NCBI GenBank assembly: GCA_046542255.1
Contig: JBKHBT010000006.1
Span: 1 to 64,000, forward strand
DNA length: 64,000 bases
Reading direction: 5' to 3'
Source of the DNA: JBKHBT01 sp046542255
GTDB lineage: Bacteria > UBP14 > UBA6098 > JBKHBT01
Both the position numbers and the translations under genes were made by a program. Below are positions 36,377 through 46,600 of the stretch, one piece after another. Numbering within the stretch: the first letter of the stretch is position 1; each line of letters starts with the position of its first letter. The notes beneath the pieces are model-generated. The model ran no database searches, was not told the origin of the DNA, and saw only the letters and a list, made by a program, of their open reading frames with translations.

Positions 36377-37538
36377 TAAAGGCAAATCAAAAAAAAATAT
36401 CGCACTTTTGGGTTCTGCTGGTTCCATTGGCCAGCAGAGCCTCGATGTTATAGAGCAACTCTCCGATGAATTTCAACTTTACTCTATTGCATCTTACGAT
36501 GAAATTGAAATTCTGAAGGAGCAAATAGAAAAATACAAACCACAAAAAGTAGCGTTATCCGATAGAAAGGCAGCCGAGAAGCTCGCAGCTTCAACTGATA
36601 GTATCGATATCAAAGGCGGCATGGAAAATGTAATCGCTTTTGCCAAAGACGAAAATGTCGATATTGTGATAAATGCCATTGGCGGCGCAGCCGGGCTTCT
36701 TCCCGGACTCGAAGCTGCAAAAGCCGGGAAAAGATTGGCATCGGCAAATAAAGAATGTTTCGTAATGGCGGGGCATTTATTTCGAGAAATTATGCATGAT
36801 ACAAGTTCTGATGCTGAAATTATTCCGATAGATTCAGAGCATTCGGCTCTTTTTCAGGCTTTGCTTTCGGGAAGATACGAGGATATATCCAGGCTTATTC
36901 TTACTGCATCCGGTGGGCCGTTTTTCAATAAAGATGTCGATTATGATGATATAACCCCGGAGCAAGCATTAGATCATCCCAATTGGTCGATGGGGCCAAG
37001 GATTACGATTGATTCGGCTACTATGTTCAATAAGGGCCTCGAGGTCATAGAGGCCAGATGGCTTTTTGATATTCCACCTAAGAATATCGATGTACTTGTT
37101 CATCCGCAGTCTATCATTCATTCTATTGTCGAATTTGTCGATGGTAGCCAGATTGCGCAGCTTTCAGTGCCGGATATGCGCCTTCCGATCCAATATGCTT
37201 TGACATATCCGAAGAGATACACATCGCCAATCGGGCCATTGAATCTATACGAAAACGGGAAATTGGAATTCTTCAAAGTACCTTTGGACAGATTTCCAGC
37301 ACTTCGACTCGCATTTGAATCCTTAGAAGCAGGCGGTACTGCTCCGGCTGTTGCCAATGCTGCCGATGAGGTTGCGGTCAAATTATTTTTAGAAGGCAAA
37401 ATAAAATTTTCGAATATTCCAAGATTAATTGCAAAAGCATTGGATAAACATTCCGCAAGCAAAGAAAACCCCTCTATCGATGAAATTTTGCATACCGATA
37501 GGGTAGTGCGACAGTGGCTTTTGAAGGATTTAGCTTAA
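36369..37538 (+). CDS. dxr: 1-deoxy-D-xylulose 5-phosphate reductoisomerase
   Basis: I start it at the ATG at 36369 (MFDKGKSKKN), which overlaps the end of glnA; an upstream in-frame ATG at 36312 adds 19 residues from the glnA region. The 389-residue product converts DXP to MEP, the committed step of the MEP pathway. It has the NADPH-binding GSAGSIG at 15-21, the metal-binding IDSEHSALFQ and the flexible-loop motif NWSMGPRITIDSATM. Downstream is a 277-bp gap before recA. Confidence 0.95.
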   Translation: MFDKGKSKKNIALLGSAGSIGQQSLDVIEQLSDEFQLYSIASYDEIEILKEQIEKYKPQKVALSDRKAAEKLAASTDSIDIKGGMENVIAFAKDENVDIVINAIGGAAGLLPGLEAAKAGKRLASANKECFVMAGHLFREIMHDTSSDAEIIPIDSEHSALFQALLSGRYEDISRLILTASGGPFFNKDVDYDDITPEQALDHPNWSMGPRITIDSATMFNKGLEVIEARWLFDIPPKNIDVLVHPQSIIHSIVEFVDGSQIAQLSVPDMRLPIQYALTYPKRYTSPIGPLNLYENGKLEFFKVPLDRFPALRLAFESLEAGGTAPAVANAADEVAVKLFLEGKIKFSNIPRLIAKALDKHSASKENPSIDEILHTDRVVRQWLLKDLA

Positions 37539-37815
37539 TTTCCCGAATCGTATGATTTATTCGGATACCTACTTTTTCGATATTAACGTGATGTGATAGT
37601 AAATATTTTGTTAAAGTTGTAATTATTAATTATATTTGTCATAATTACATATAATAGGTGTTTATAACCTTAGTATTATGAACTTTGCCGATTAAGGAAA
37701 CAGGAAAGTGGACAATTGTCCACAAAAATATGATAATCCCAATTTCTTGCTTGCTCAAATCGATTTTTCTTGACATATTTAGAATTAAAATATGAAACGA
37801 AAGGATGGAGGTTCG
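37539..37815. other. Leader region of recA
   Basis: This 277-bp AT-rich gap holds no plausible gene. A possible promoter is TTGTTA (37608-37613) with TATATT (37631-37636), 17 bp apart. A second TTGACA sits at 37770 but lacks a good -10 at the right distance. A 16-bp palindrome lies between them. Near the left end CCGAAT and ATTCGG form a short hairpin that lacks a T-tract. Confidence 0.4.
37708..37723. promoter_or_regulatory. 16-bp perfect palindrome, candidate operator of recA
   Basis: GTGGACAATTGTCCAC reads the same on both strands and lies 92 bp upstream of the recA start codon. Since recA is a classical LexA target and LexA sites differ between phyla, this is a candidate SOS operator (inference). 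It does not match the E. coli CTGT-N8-ACAG or the Bacillus GAAC-N4-GTTC site. Confidence 0.55.
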
Positions 37816-38859
37816 ATGGCTACTGATGATAAAAAACAAAAAGCTCTAAAACTGGCTGTTGACCAGATACAAAAGGACTTTGGCTCCGGCTCTATTATGC
37901 GATTAGGCGATAAAGGAGTCGATCTTTCTATACCAACGATATCTACCGGCTGTATTTCACTGGATACTGTTTTAGGTATTGGTGGAATTCCACGTGGAAG
38001 GATAACTGAAATATTTGGCCCTGAAAGTTCGGGAAAAACTACACTCGCACTTCATTGTATAGCTGAAGCCCAAAAAACAGGGGGTTTTGCAGCATTTATC
38101 GATGCTGAACATGCACTCGATCCGAAATATGCTCGCCAAATTGGTGTAGATACGGACAATCTATGGGTAGCACAGCCCGATTATGGCGAACAGGCACTCG
38201 ATATTGCCGAACAACTCGTTCGTTCGATGGCTGTCGATATTATCGTTATCGATTCCGTTGCTGCTTTGGTGCCAAAATCGGAAATCGAAGGCGAAATGGG
38301 TGATCAGTCGGTTGGGCTTCAGGCAAGGCTGATGTCTCGCGCTCTTAGGAAATTAGCTGCAATCGTCAATAAAACACGAACATCACTTGTTTTTATCAAT
38401 CAAACTCGTATGAAAATTGGCGTAATGTTCGGTTCACCAGAAACAACCAGTGGTGGTACTGCTCTGAAATTCTATAGCTCGGTTAGAATGCGAATTGCAA
38501 GAACCGGTTCTATCAAAGTCAAGGGCGAGAATATGGGAAATACCACCAAAGTGAAAATCGTCAAAAATAAAGTAGCTCCACCATTCCGTGAGGCACAATT
38601 TGATATTATATTTGGCGAAGGTATATCAAAGCTCGGTGAGATTCTCGACTTGGCTAGCGACATGAATGTTATTCAAAAACGCGGTGCTTACTACAAAATG
38701 GGCGATGATACAATAGGCCAGGGCAAAGAAAATGCTAAGGAATTTCTCAAAGAGAATCCCAAAGTTGCTGCTGATCTCGAAAAACAAATCCGCGACAAGC
38801 TCGGCCTAGTCAAAGACAATGGCGACAAGAAAGAAGAAAAGAAAGAGAAGAAAAAGTAA
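37816..38859 (+). CDS. recA: Recombinase RecA
   Basis: I start it at the ATG at 37816 (MATDDKKQK), which has GGAGG just before it; an in-frame ATG at 37792 has no such site. The 347-residue product has Walker A GPESSGKT at 68-75, the MAW motif FIDAEHALDP and Walker B-like VDIIVIDSVAALVP, and loop L2 with FGSPETTSGG. It forms ATP-dependent filaments on single-stranded DNA for recombination and SOS induction. The last 20 residues are a Lys/Glu tail. xseB follows 19 nt later. Confidence 0.97.
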   Translation: MATDDKKQKALKLAVDQIQKDFGSGSIMRLGDKGVDLSIPTISTGCISLDTVLGIGGIPRGRITEIFGPESSGKTTLALHCIAEAQKTGGFAAFIDAEHALDPKYARQIGVDTDNLWVAQPDYGEQALDIAEQLVRSMAVDIIVIDSVAALVPKSEIEGEMGDQSVGLQARLMSRALRKLAAIVNKTRTSLVFINQTRMKIGVMFGSPETTSGGTALKFYSSVRMRIARTGSIKVKGENMGNTTKVKIVKNKVAPPFREAQFDIIFGEGISKLGEILDLASDMNVIQKRGAYYKMGDDTIGQGKENAKEFLKENPKVAADLEKQIRDKLGLVKDNGDKKEEKKEKKK

Positions 38860-38878
38860 TTGCTGGGGAGATTAATAT

Positions 38879-39133
38879 ATGCCTGAAAAAAATAAACTTC
38901 AAAAACCACCTGAAAGTTTCGAGAAAGGTCTCGAAGAGCTTGAAAACCTCGTGGATGAAATAGAGCGTGGTGAAATGGATCTGGAGGATTCTCTCGAACT
39001 TTTCGACAGGGCGTCTTATCTTTCCAAATATTGCATGGAATTTCTGAAAAATGCAGAAAAGAAAATCAAGGTGCTTCTGCCCGATGGCGATGATTTCAAG
39101 CTGAAAGATTTCGACTCGGAAGAAGGATCCTGA
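38879..39133 (+). CDS. xseB: Exodeoxyribonuclease VII small subunit
   Basis: An 84-residue protein with the XseB pattern: SFEKGLEELENLVDEIERG and LEDSLELFDRASYLSKYC, two helices that bind the large subunit XseA. The enzyme degrades single-stranded DNA. GGGGAG precedes the ATG. xseA is not in the window, which is unusual because the two genes are often adjacent. A terminator-like hairpin follows at once. Confidence 0.92.
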   Translation: MPEKNKLQKPPESFEKGLEELENLVDEIERGEMDLEDSLELFDRASYLSKYCMEFLKNAEKKIKVLLPDGDDFKLKDFDSEEGS

Positions 39134-39152
39134 TTTTTTTAATATTTTATGT

Positions 39153-39221
39153 GGCCCAATAGCTATCTCATTTTAAGCAATAGAAAATGTTCGACCAGGA
39201 GAGATAGATTGGGCCTTTTTT
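39153..39221 (+). terminator. Hairpin and T-tract after recA-xseB
   Basis: The arms GGCCCAA...TATCTC (39153-39169) and GAGATA..TTGGGCC (39201-39215) pair with a small internal mismatch around a loop of about 31 nt and are followed by six T. This fits a Rho-independent terminator for recA-xseB. The next gene's ATG is at 39225, only 3 nt after the T-tract, and the only purine-rich AGGAGAG sits in the 3' arm. Confidence 0.65.
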
Positions 39222-39224
39222 ATT

Positions 39225-40760
39225 ATGCGTAAATTTATTTTATATTTTACTTTAATTTTTTTTATAGCAGCCGCTTTTTCTATAACGATCCATGAAGTAG
39301 AATTTATCAAAATGCCTGTTTTTCCAGCCGATGAAGGCTATGGAAAATTTCCATTTCCGCTACTTAACTGGCTTCATATCGATACTAAAGATATAGTGCT
39401 GATGCGCCTTCTGCCATTTTCGCCCGGCGATGAGATCAGCGATAGCCTGATTAATGAATATATTATGCAGGGCAAGCGTAATCTGAGCAATACCAGTTTC
39501 ATATCGGATGCCGAGATCTACAGAATCGATACCACAAAAAATGGCCTGATCATAACATATCAAACATGGGAAATGTGGTCCACTAAACCAGCGGCAGATT
39601 TGTCCTATGTTGCTGGCCAATTGGAATATTCAGTAGAACTTGAAGAAGAGAATTTACTGGGATTAGGCACATGTATAGAATTTAGTTATGGCAAGCAAAT
39701 CGATGATTATCATGAGAAATTAAAAATCGACATTCCTCCGGTCCTACCCGAAAAATATAAATTTTACATGCTTTGGGATAAATCTGTTAGGATGGAAAAA
39801 TATGATATTTCCTTAAGAAGGCCATCTATGACAAATTATGAGAAGGTTTTATCCGGCCTTACCATAAGAAAAAATGATGGCGAATTTGACCATTGGGTAA
39901 ATGGAGACAGTATAGATGGTAGCTACAATAAAGACGAAACTACCGCTTCTTTCGATTTATTACATAGACTCGATAATAATCTCTTTGTAGAAAGTTCGAT
40001 TGGATATTTGGATAAGAAAAGCACATTCAAAGAGGAGTCCAGAAGACATTTATCCAGGCGGTTTATCCTGGGAATGCGATATTTTAAGAGAAGTTATGAA
40101 TGCACCGATTATATCGACTGTTTTACAAGAGAAGAAGAAATTCAAAAGGGCTACAACCTATCACTAGCTCTGGATGTCGATCCATTTGCCAAAGAAGATA
40201 ATATAAAAATCGATGCATCGCTGGGCACAGTGAACACGTTAGGTGATTATTTTTTGAGTCTAACTGCAAGTTCCGAATGGTCATTTTATAAACGCACAAA
40301 TAGAATCGATTTGTCACTGGTTTCACCCAAATTTCTAAATACCAGAATTATCAATTCTTATACATATAAGTCAATAATAAATGGCGATATAGATGATTAT
40401 TATTATGAAGGTTCCGATAATAGATTGCGAGGCTATTCAGTTCATGAGCTTGTTGGTGAAGAGTATTTTGCTGCAAATATAGAAAGCAGATTTTTCACGA
40501 ATATTGAATTCTTCTCGATTCGGCCTTCTATTGTACTATTTTTCGATTCGGCAAATTTTGGGAAGATGGATAGTTTTGATGATTATCATTTCGGAGCAGG
40601 TGGGGGACTCAGACTTTCTTCGACAAAGGCATCTACTATCATGAGATTCGAGATCGCTACTGCAATCGGTAAAGGAAGCCCAGAACCGAAATACATAGTA
40701 GTTTCGAGATTGCCATTTAGTGGAATACTGGGGATTGAAGATTTTATTGGCAGTCTTTAA
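39225..40760 (+). CDS. Omp85/BamA-like outer-membrane protein with a single POTRA-like domain
   Basis: A signal peptide (1-19) is followed by a POTRA-like segment at about 55-118 (LLPFSPGDEISDSLINE... RNLSNTSFISDAEI), then about 390 residues of alternating aromatic/polar strands typical of a 16-strand surface-antigen barrel. It lacks the additional POTRA domains of BamA, so a role as a one-POTRA relative of the Bacteroidetes 'BamA/TamA-like' or D15-type family is more likely than the main assembly factor. The C-terminus ends Gly-Ser-Leu, not the usual terminal Phe. The start codon has no properly spaced ribosome binding site. Confidence 0.75.
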   Translation: MRKFILYFTLIFFIAAAFSITIHEVEFIKMPVFPADEGYGKFPFPLLNWLHIDTKDIVLMRLLPFSPGDEISDSLINEYIMQGKRNLSNTSFISDAEIYRIDTTKNGLIITYQTWEMWSTKPAADLSYVAGQLEYSVELEEENLLGLGTCIEFSYGKQIDDYHEKLKIDIPPVLPEKYKFYMLWDKSVRMEKYDISLRRPSMTNYEKVLSGLTIRKNDGEFDHWVNGDSIDGSYNKDETTASFDLLHRLDNNLFVESSIGYLDKKSTFKEESRRHLSRRFILGMRYFKRSYECTDYIDCFTREEEIQKGYNLSLALDVDPFAKEDNIKIDASLGTVNTLGDYFLSLTASSEWSFYKRTNRIDLSLVSPKFLNTRIINSYTYKSIINGDIDDYYYEGSDNRLRGYSVHELVGEEYFAANIESRFFTNIEFFSIRPSIVLFFDSANFGKMDSFDDYHFGAGGGLRLSSTKASTIMRFEIATAIGKGSPEPKYIVVSRLPFSGILGIEDFIGSL

Positions 40761-40782
40761 TCAAATTTTTGCTACTATATAT

Positions 40783-40810
40783 TTGACAATTCGAAATATA
40801 TTTCTATAAT
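40783..40810 (+). promoter_or_regulatory. Strong consensus promoter for the VWFA gene
   Basis: Perfect TTGACA (40783-40788) and perfect TATAAT (40805-40810) are 16 bp apart. The predicted leader is about 22 nt and ends with AGGTGG before the ATG at 40839. It is the best sigma-70-type match I found in the window. Confidence 0.8.
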
Positions 40811-40838
40811 ATATAATACAAGAAATTTTAGGTGGACA

Positions 40839-43475
40839 ATGAAGATTTTATGGCTAAAACTATTTGCGGTTCTTTTTCTCTTTAATAGCCTTCTTCTAGC
40901 GCATGTGGAATTATCTGATATTAGCGCTGAAGGTTGTTCGACACGATATGTTACAGTTTGTGTTAGATATGGCGATGAAGATGGCTATTTTGTACGCGAT
41001 TTGGATATGGATGATTTCCAATTCCATGAAAATGGAGAAGCACTTAATCCACCCGATATTGAATTGCTTAATCATTGTCCTTCCGAGTCGCTGATGGTCG
41101 ATATTGTTATTTTTTTGGACCTTTCTACAAGTATGGATGATGAAATCGATGATCTCAGGATGAATATCCCCGCTTTTGTCGATGGCATTGGAATAATGGA
41201 TTACCGAATTGCGATTGTGATTTTTAATGGCTGTCCTGAAGAGGTTTTCGATGGTGGTATAAGAGAAATCATTAGAACCGATTTTTCCGATCCTTCTTGC
41301 GCGTGGGATGCATCTGGCCCCGACTTTTGGGCCAGCGATTTAGACGAGTTTACTTGCCTTTTCGATGCTGGCTATGAGGAATTCTATGAAGCACTGCCCT
41401 GGGCAAGAGGCTCTGGCGATGAAGATCAATATGGCGCAATGTACGAAGCTGCCAGTAGGCTGAGTTTTCGCACAGATGCAAGAAGAGTCTTCGTTCTTTT
41501 CACCGATGAAAGGCCGATTCATTCCGGTGCATGTGCACCAAGTTGGGGGCCTGGTGATTCGGATTTGGAAGCATTTATCGATACAATGAATCTGTATAAT
41601 ATCGATGTAGTTCCAGTTACCCCAGAGGATGGATATTTTGAATACAGTTCATTAGAACCAATCGAAAGAAGAAATTATGATGGATATTATACACTTGCAG
41701 ACAGCACCGGTGGCCAATGGCTGGATCTATATTCATCCGATTTCAGTGAATTGGTTGAAAATATTACAAGAGCCATTGCTGCTGATAGCTGTTGCTACCA
41801 ATTCCGGTTCATGGAACAATTCTATTGCAGCGGAACAAACTATCTCGATGCTTATACAGATTCATTCGGAATCGGCGCTAATTCATATGATGCTCATTGC
41901 ATTCCAAGGAATACCTGGCGTATTCCATCCCCGGAATGCGGCCTTTTTTCAAGCTGTGAGTACCAAAATATCGCTTTATTCTTTTTTGAAGAAAATGTCT
42001 TTGGACTATCCGAAATCGTACTCGAGGTCGAGGGCATCGAGTATGGTCTTTCATCGCCCGAGATAGAATTCCATGGAGACACCCTTGTTGTTTTCCAGCC
42101 GGAGGTTCCCTGGCAGAATGGCCAGATGGTGAATTTCGATTTGGCCTATGCTGTAGATGATTCTGGTTGTTATATATATGGTGAGCCTTGCAGCGTTCAA
42201 ATCGATATTGCACCGCCTGTTATAGTAGATAATTACCCGGCAAATGGCCTGTTTGTTAATTCTGACACAACAACGATTTTCTTTGTCTTGCACGACTCAC
42301 TTTCCGGCATCGACTGGGGCAATTTCGATAGAAGTTTCATCGAATTGACAGTTAATGGCTCAGTTCGTGATGAATGGGAGCATAGAATAAATGCAGATAC
42401 TGTATTTATTGAAATTATTTCTTTTGATGATGGAGATTCGGTTAATATGGAAATATCTATTCCGGATTCTCCTGATTACGATTATTGCCCGCCAAATACC
42501 GGAGAATTTGATTTGTATTTCCTTGTTAGAATAAGCCAACCTGTCGCAGAAATCATATTGCCATCTCCAGAGACAATTTCAGCATGTATCGATCAAGAGA
42601 TTCATATCAAAATCGAAGATCCCGATGGAATCGACTGGACGACTATTGAATTAAGAGTAAAAGACTCTCTTTTTTTATGGGACTTTCCCGAAATTTCTCA
42701 TAATGGCGATACTCTGATCTTTAATCCACCTACAAATTTCTATGAGGATAATGATACCATCGATGTAGAACTTCTTCGAGCAGATGATATATTCGGACGT
42801 AGCCTCCAGGAAATCCTTCAATGGACTTTCTATATGGATTTTTCGCCACCAATCGCAGAAATGCAGGAGCCTCATGATGGTCAGATGATTAACATAAACA
42901 ATCCAGTATTGATGGTGGATGTTGTTGATTCTTTTTCAGGCTTGCAAGAGGACTCGGTTTGGTTTTCTTTCGAAGGAGATATTTACACTATCGATGATTT
43001 GAATTATGTCCCAGAAAGTCATCGGGGTGGTTTATTTCAGCTCGATCTCGAGCAGCATGATATTATCCTTAGCGCAGGTGATACTGTAAATTTGATTGTG
43101 CATTCTTGCGATATGCCAGACACATGTGGCCCAAATTGCCAGGACGCTATTTTTCAGTTCAATGTTGAGCCACAAGTTCCATGCAGGCAATGGCCTAATC
43201 CATTCACACCCAATAATGATAGATTCAATGACTTCGTAGTATTCGATTACCCTCACATGTATACCGAAGATGCAGAGCTTAAGATATTTGATAAAAGAAA
43301 GGCTATAGTCTTTGAGAAACAAATGAATAATATCTCTCATTATTTCCAGTATGAAAACAGAATGTGGACCGGTTTCGACACGAAAAATGATTTGACAAGG
43401 CCGGGACTGTACTTTTATATGATTATCAAAGATGACGAAGTAATCTGCGAGGGGACAATCACTCTGATAAGGTGA
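40839..43475 (+). CDS. Exported VWFA surface protein with type B sorting tail
   Basis: The 878-residue product has a signal peptide (1-21), an N-terminal strand motif VRDLDMDDFQF typical of the 'VWFA-related' family, and a VWA domain from about residue 87 with MIDAS DLSTS (94-98). From about 365 to 790 come Ig-like modules, one of them with DPDGIDWTTIEL, a close match to the module of the protein at 480. The tail begins WPNPFTPNNDRFND and ends ICEGTITLIR, as in the protein at 24573. Many cysteines suggest disulfides outside the cell. Probably an adhesin; ligand unknown. Confidence 0.88.
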   Translation: MKILWLKLFAVLFLFNSLLLAHVELSDISAEGCSTRYVTVCVRYGDEDGYFVRDLDMDDFQFHENGEALNPPDIELLNHCPSESLMVDIVIFLDLSTSMDDEIDDLRMNIPAFVDGIGIMDYRIAIVIFNGCPEEVFDGGIREIIRTDFSDPSCAWDASGPDFWASDLDEFTCLFDAGYEEFYEALPWARGSGDEDQYGAMYEAASRLSFRTDARRVFVLFTDERPIHSGACAPSWGPGDSDLEAFIDTMNLYNIDVVPVTPEDGYFEYSSLEPIERRNYDGYYTLADSTGGQWLDLYSSDFSELVENITRAIAADSCCYQFRFMEQFYCSGTNYLDAYTDSFGIGANSYDAHCIPRNTWRIPSPECGLFSSCEYQNIALFFFEENVFGLSEIVLEVEGIEYGLSSPEIEFHGDTLVVFQPEVPWQNGQMVNFDLAYAVDDSGCYIYGEPCSVQIDIAPPVIVDNYPANGLFVNSDTTTIFFVLHDSLSGIDWGNFDRSFIELTVNGSVRDEWEHRINADTVFIEIISFDDGDSVNMEISIPDSPDYDYCPPNTGEFDLYFLVRISQPVAEIILPSPETISACIDQEIHIKIEDPDGIDWTTIELRVKDSLFLWDFPEISHNGDTLIFNPPTNFYEDNDTIDVELLRADDIFGRSLQEILQWTFYMDFSPPIAEMQEPHDGQMININNPVLMVDVVDSFSGLQEDSVWFSFEGDIYTIDDLNYVPESHRGGLFQLDLEQHDIILSAGDTVNLIVHSCDMPDTCGPNCQDAIFQFNVEPQVPCRQWPNPFTPNNDRFNDFVVFDYPHMYTEDAELKIFDKRKAIVFEKQMNNISHYFQYENRMWTGFDTKNDLTRPGLYFYMIIKDDEVICEGTITLIR

Positions 43476-43533
43476 TTTGCATAATATCGATGACAAAATC
43501 AGTTTTTGTAATTTCTGCCTTTTTGTGATTTTA

Positions 43534-43563
43534 TTGGCAAATATTAGATAAATTTCTTATATT
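43534..43563 (+). promoter_or_regulatory. Candidate promoter for the 1249-residue VWFA gene
   Basis: TTGGCA (43534-43539) and TATATT (43558-43563) are 18 bp apart, about 35 nt upstream of the TTGGAGGG ribosome binding site. Confidence 0.45.
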
Positions 43564-43603
43564 GTTCTTTGTATTTGATAAAAATCTCATTATTGGAGGG
43601 AAG

Positions 43604-46600
43604 ATGTTAAGAAAATTTTTTTTATTACTACTAATCCTGTCAATATCCTTATCACTTGCCGATATCAATGGTTATCGCCATGCTGGAAGCAATGATGCAA
43701 GCCCTATTGAGCCATTGCGAGATTTTTCGCCGAGTGATGAAACCGAACCGCTCTATCACTGGTACAATGAAGTAACCGAGCTTTATTCAGAATCCTGTTC
43801 ACTTGTTTATACAACGGTTTGCGTCACCGATGAGCATGGAAATTATGTTCGTGATTTGCATCTTGAAAATTTCAATTTTATCGATAATCGCGATACCATA
43901 TTGCCACCGGATATTGTGCAGCTTAATGAATGCCCCACCGATTCGATTTATGTGGATATGGTCATGTTTTTTGATCTTTCAACAAGTATGGATGATGAAA
44001 TAACCGAACTTAGATCGCATATTTCAGAATTTATAGAGTCGCTATCGCCAGAGATCAATTTTCGGCTTGCATATTGGACTTTTAATGGCTGCCCGGATGA
44101 AGGTTCTGGTTCGACTGCCGGAAGACGAGACCGATATCGTGTCGATTTTTCTGACCCGGACTGTGATTATGATAGATTGGCGCCACATGACTGGGCATCC
44201 AATGCCGAAGAAGCACAATGCCTTTTCGATGCTGGATACCATTATTTCTATTCCTTACCGGTTTCAGATAGAGGAAGCGGCTATGAAGACCAATATGGAA
44301 TGCTTGCCCATGCCGGTTCCACGATGGTATTTCGTCCGGAAGCAAGAAGGATTTTCTTTCTCTTTACCGATGAAGAGCCAATTTATAATGAAGCAGAATG
44401 CTCGCCAAGTTGGGGCCCCGGAGAAGGCCCGGGTTCAGAGCTTTATGATTTCATCGATCTTATGAATGAAAATAGTATCGATGTATTTCCTGTAACACCT
44501 CATGATGGCGAGATGGAATATGTTGTCGGCTTAGAGCCTGCCAGCCGTGCTAATTATGCTGGTTATTATGAACTCGCTGATTCAACAAATGGACATTGGT
44601 TCTGGCTGTATTCAGATGATTATGGAGCTATGGTCGATTCGATTGCTGCTGTTATTACACCGGAGCCATGCTGTTATAGCTTCATGTATCGAACTACTGC
44701 AAGCTGCGATTCCATGGCAGAACTTCAGATCGATTCTTATGATGATACCTGGTTCGGAACGACTACAGAATACTATCATGGGCTTTGCCCACCATCATTC
44801 GAGCTTGTAATGCCCGAATTCTCCGGTGGTATTACTACATGCGAAAGACAGGAGATAGCATTCGAGCTGAATAATCCTTATTTTGGCCTAATCGATACAA
44901 ACTTCGTAAATTTCTTGATAAATGATGTAATGTATTCATCAGGTGATGCTGAACTCTCTATTACTCCAACGTTGGTAAGCTTTATACCATCGGAATCTTT
45001 CGCTCATGGCGATATGGTGATTTTCCAGATTGTTTCTGCTTTCAATACAGAAGGCTGCCTCGGATTCTCGCCGGTTTGTACTTTCTTCGTTGACCTTATG
45101 CCACCAGAATGTCATGATCCTTATCCGGCCGAAGGCGAGACGCTTTTTACAGCCATCGATACACTCGGCATATCTCTTAGCGATGATTTTGCAGGCGTTG
45201 ATTTCGATCTTATTGGCCCGGAGAATATCTCTATTGCAGTTCACGGAGATACAGCAGATTTTGGCGATATCGAAATCATAGATGATAGAATACATATCTA
45301 TGATGTGATTTTCCCGCATGATGGTGATGTTACAGTTTGCGTGCATGATATTCCCGACCATCCCGACTATTCATATTGCCCGGCCAATCTCGGCGATTGC
45401 TGCTATGAATTTGTACTATATTTCAGTCCGCAGACATTCTGGTTCCCGGATACTATCCGGCCGCCATGCGATACCCTTTTGATTCCGATATTTATTGATA
45501 CAATCGGCCCGATGGTAATAGAATCTGCCAGTTTCGAAATCAGCTTCGATCCTGAAGTCTGTTCGCCTATTGGAATAGTATTTGATAGCACACTGACCTC
45601 TGAATGGATGGTCGATGCTTCAGATATAGATACCGAAACCGGCCATTTGAGCGGCTCGATTTCTGGTCCAGCACTTTCGCCTGGTGATGCCGGAGAATTT
45701 GTTTACATCAGAACAGCAGTCAATTGCGATGCCTGGGGCGGAGACTATTGTCCACTCGAAATAGATACCATGATACTAAACGGAGGCTCGCCCAGAGCGA
45801 TTGTGCGTGATGGTTTCCTTGTTGTCGATTGGCGATGGACAGAATGGATAGTCCAGCTCGAGATTCTCAATCAGACCAATCCCGATTCTGGGCTGCGATT
45901 AGCCATTGGGGGCGACAGGTATTCTACCGATCTCTATGATCCAGAATCCGACCTTATTATTCTACCGCATATTCCCGGTTTTGTCAGAGCGCATCTTGCA
46001 ATAGATGATCCGGATTATCCCTGGGTAACTCAGCTAAGACGCGATATGCAGGATCTCGAGCCGAATAATAGATGGATTATCCCAACTTTTGACGAGCCGA
46101 ATGGAATAATCAAATGGAAACCACATAGATTCCCGGAAGGCAAATTCTATTTGAATAGTATTATCGATATGAAGCGCGATTCTATGGCGCTTTTCCACGA
46201 GGATGATACATTAATAATCGACTGGATTACGCCGCCTTTCAATATTGATACGCTATGCTTCGCACCGGGTTGGAATCTTGTTTCTACGCCGGTTGTTCCA
46301 CCAAGATATGAAGCAAGCGATGTTATGGATTTCTCACCTGTTGACGCCTATTATTACAATACTGAGTTGAAGCTTTACGAAGAAATGGAAGACCTGCAAA
46401 GAGGCAAGAGCTATTGGGTTTTTGCGATGAGAGATACCTGTATCAAAATTGGCGGAGTCGAATTGGACAATTACAATACCAATCTGCTTCCAGGTTGGAA
46501 TATGATAGGCTCCATCTGCGATAGTGTCGATATTTCCGAAATTTGTACTGTACCTTCGGATGCCATACTGCCGGGTTCGATTTATGAATATGATGTGGAT

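Noticed and set aside
37543..37563. Hairpin after dxr as a terminator
   Set aside because: The stem has only 6 bp and no T-tract follows directly.
37770..37796. TTGACA at 37770 as the recA promoter
   Set aside because: The best -10 (TATGAA) is only 15 bp away, and the leader would be about a dozen nt; the upstream TTGTTA/TATATT pair is at least as good, so I assigned neither with confidence.
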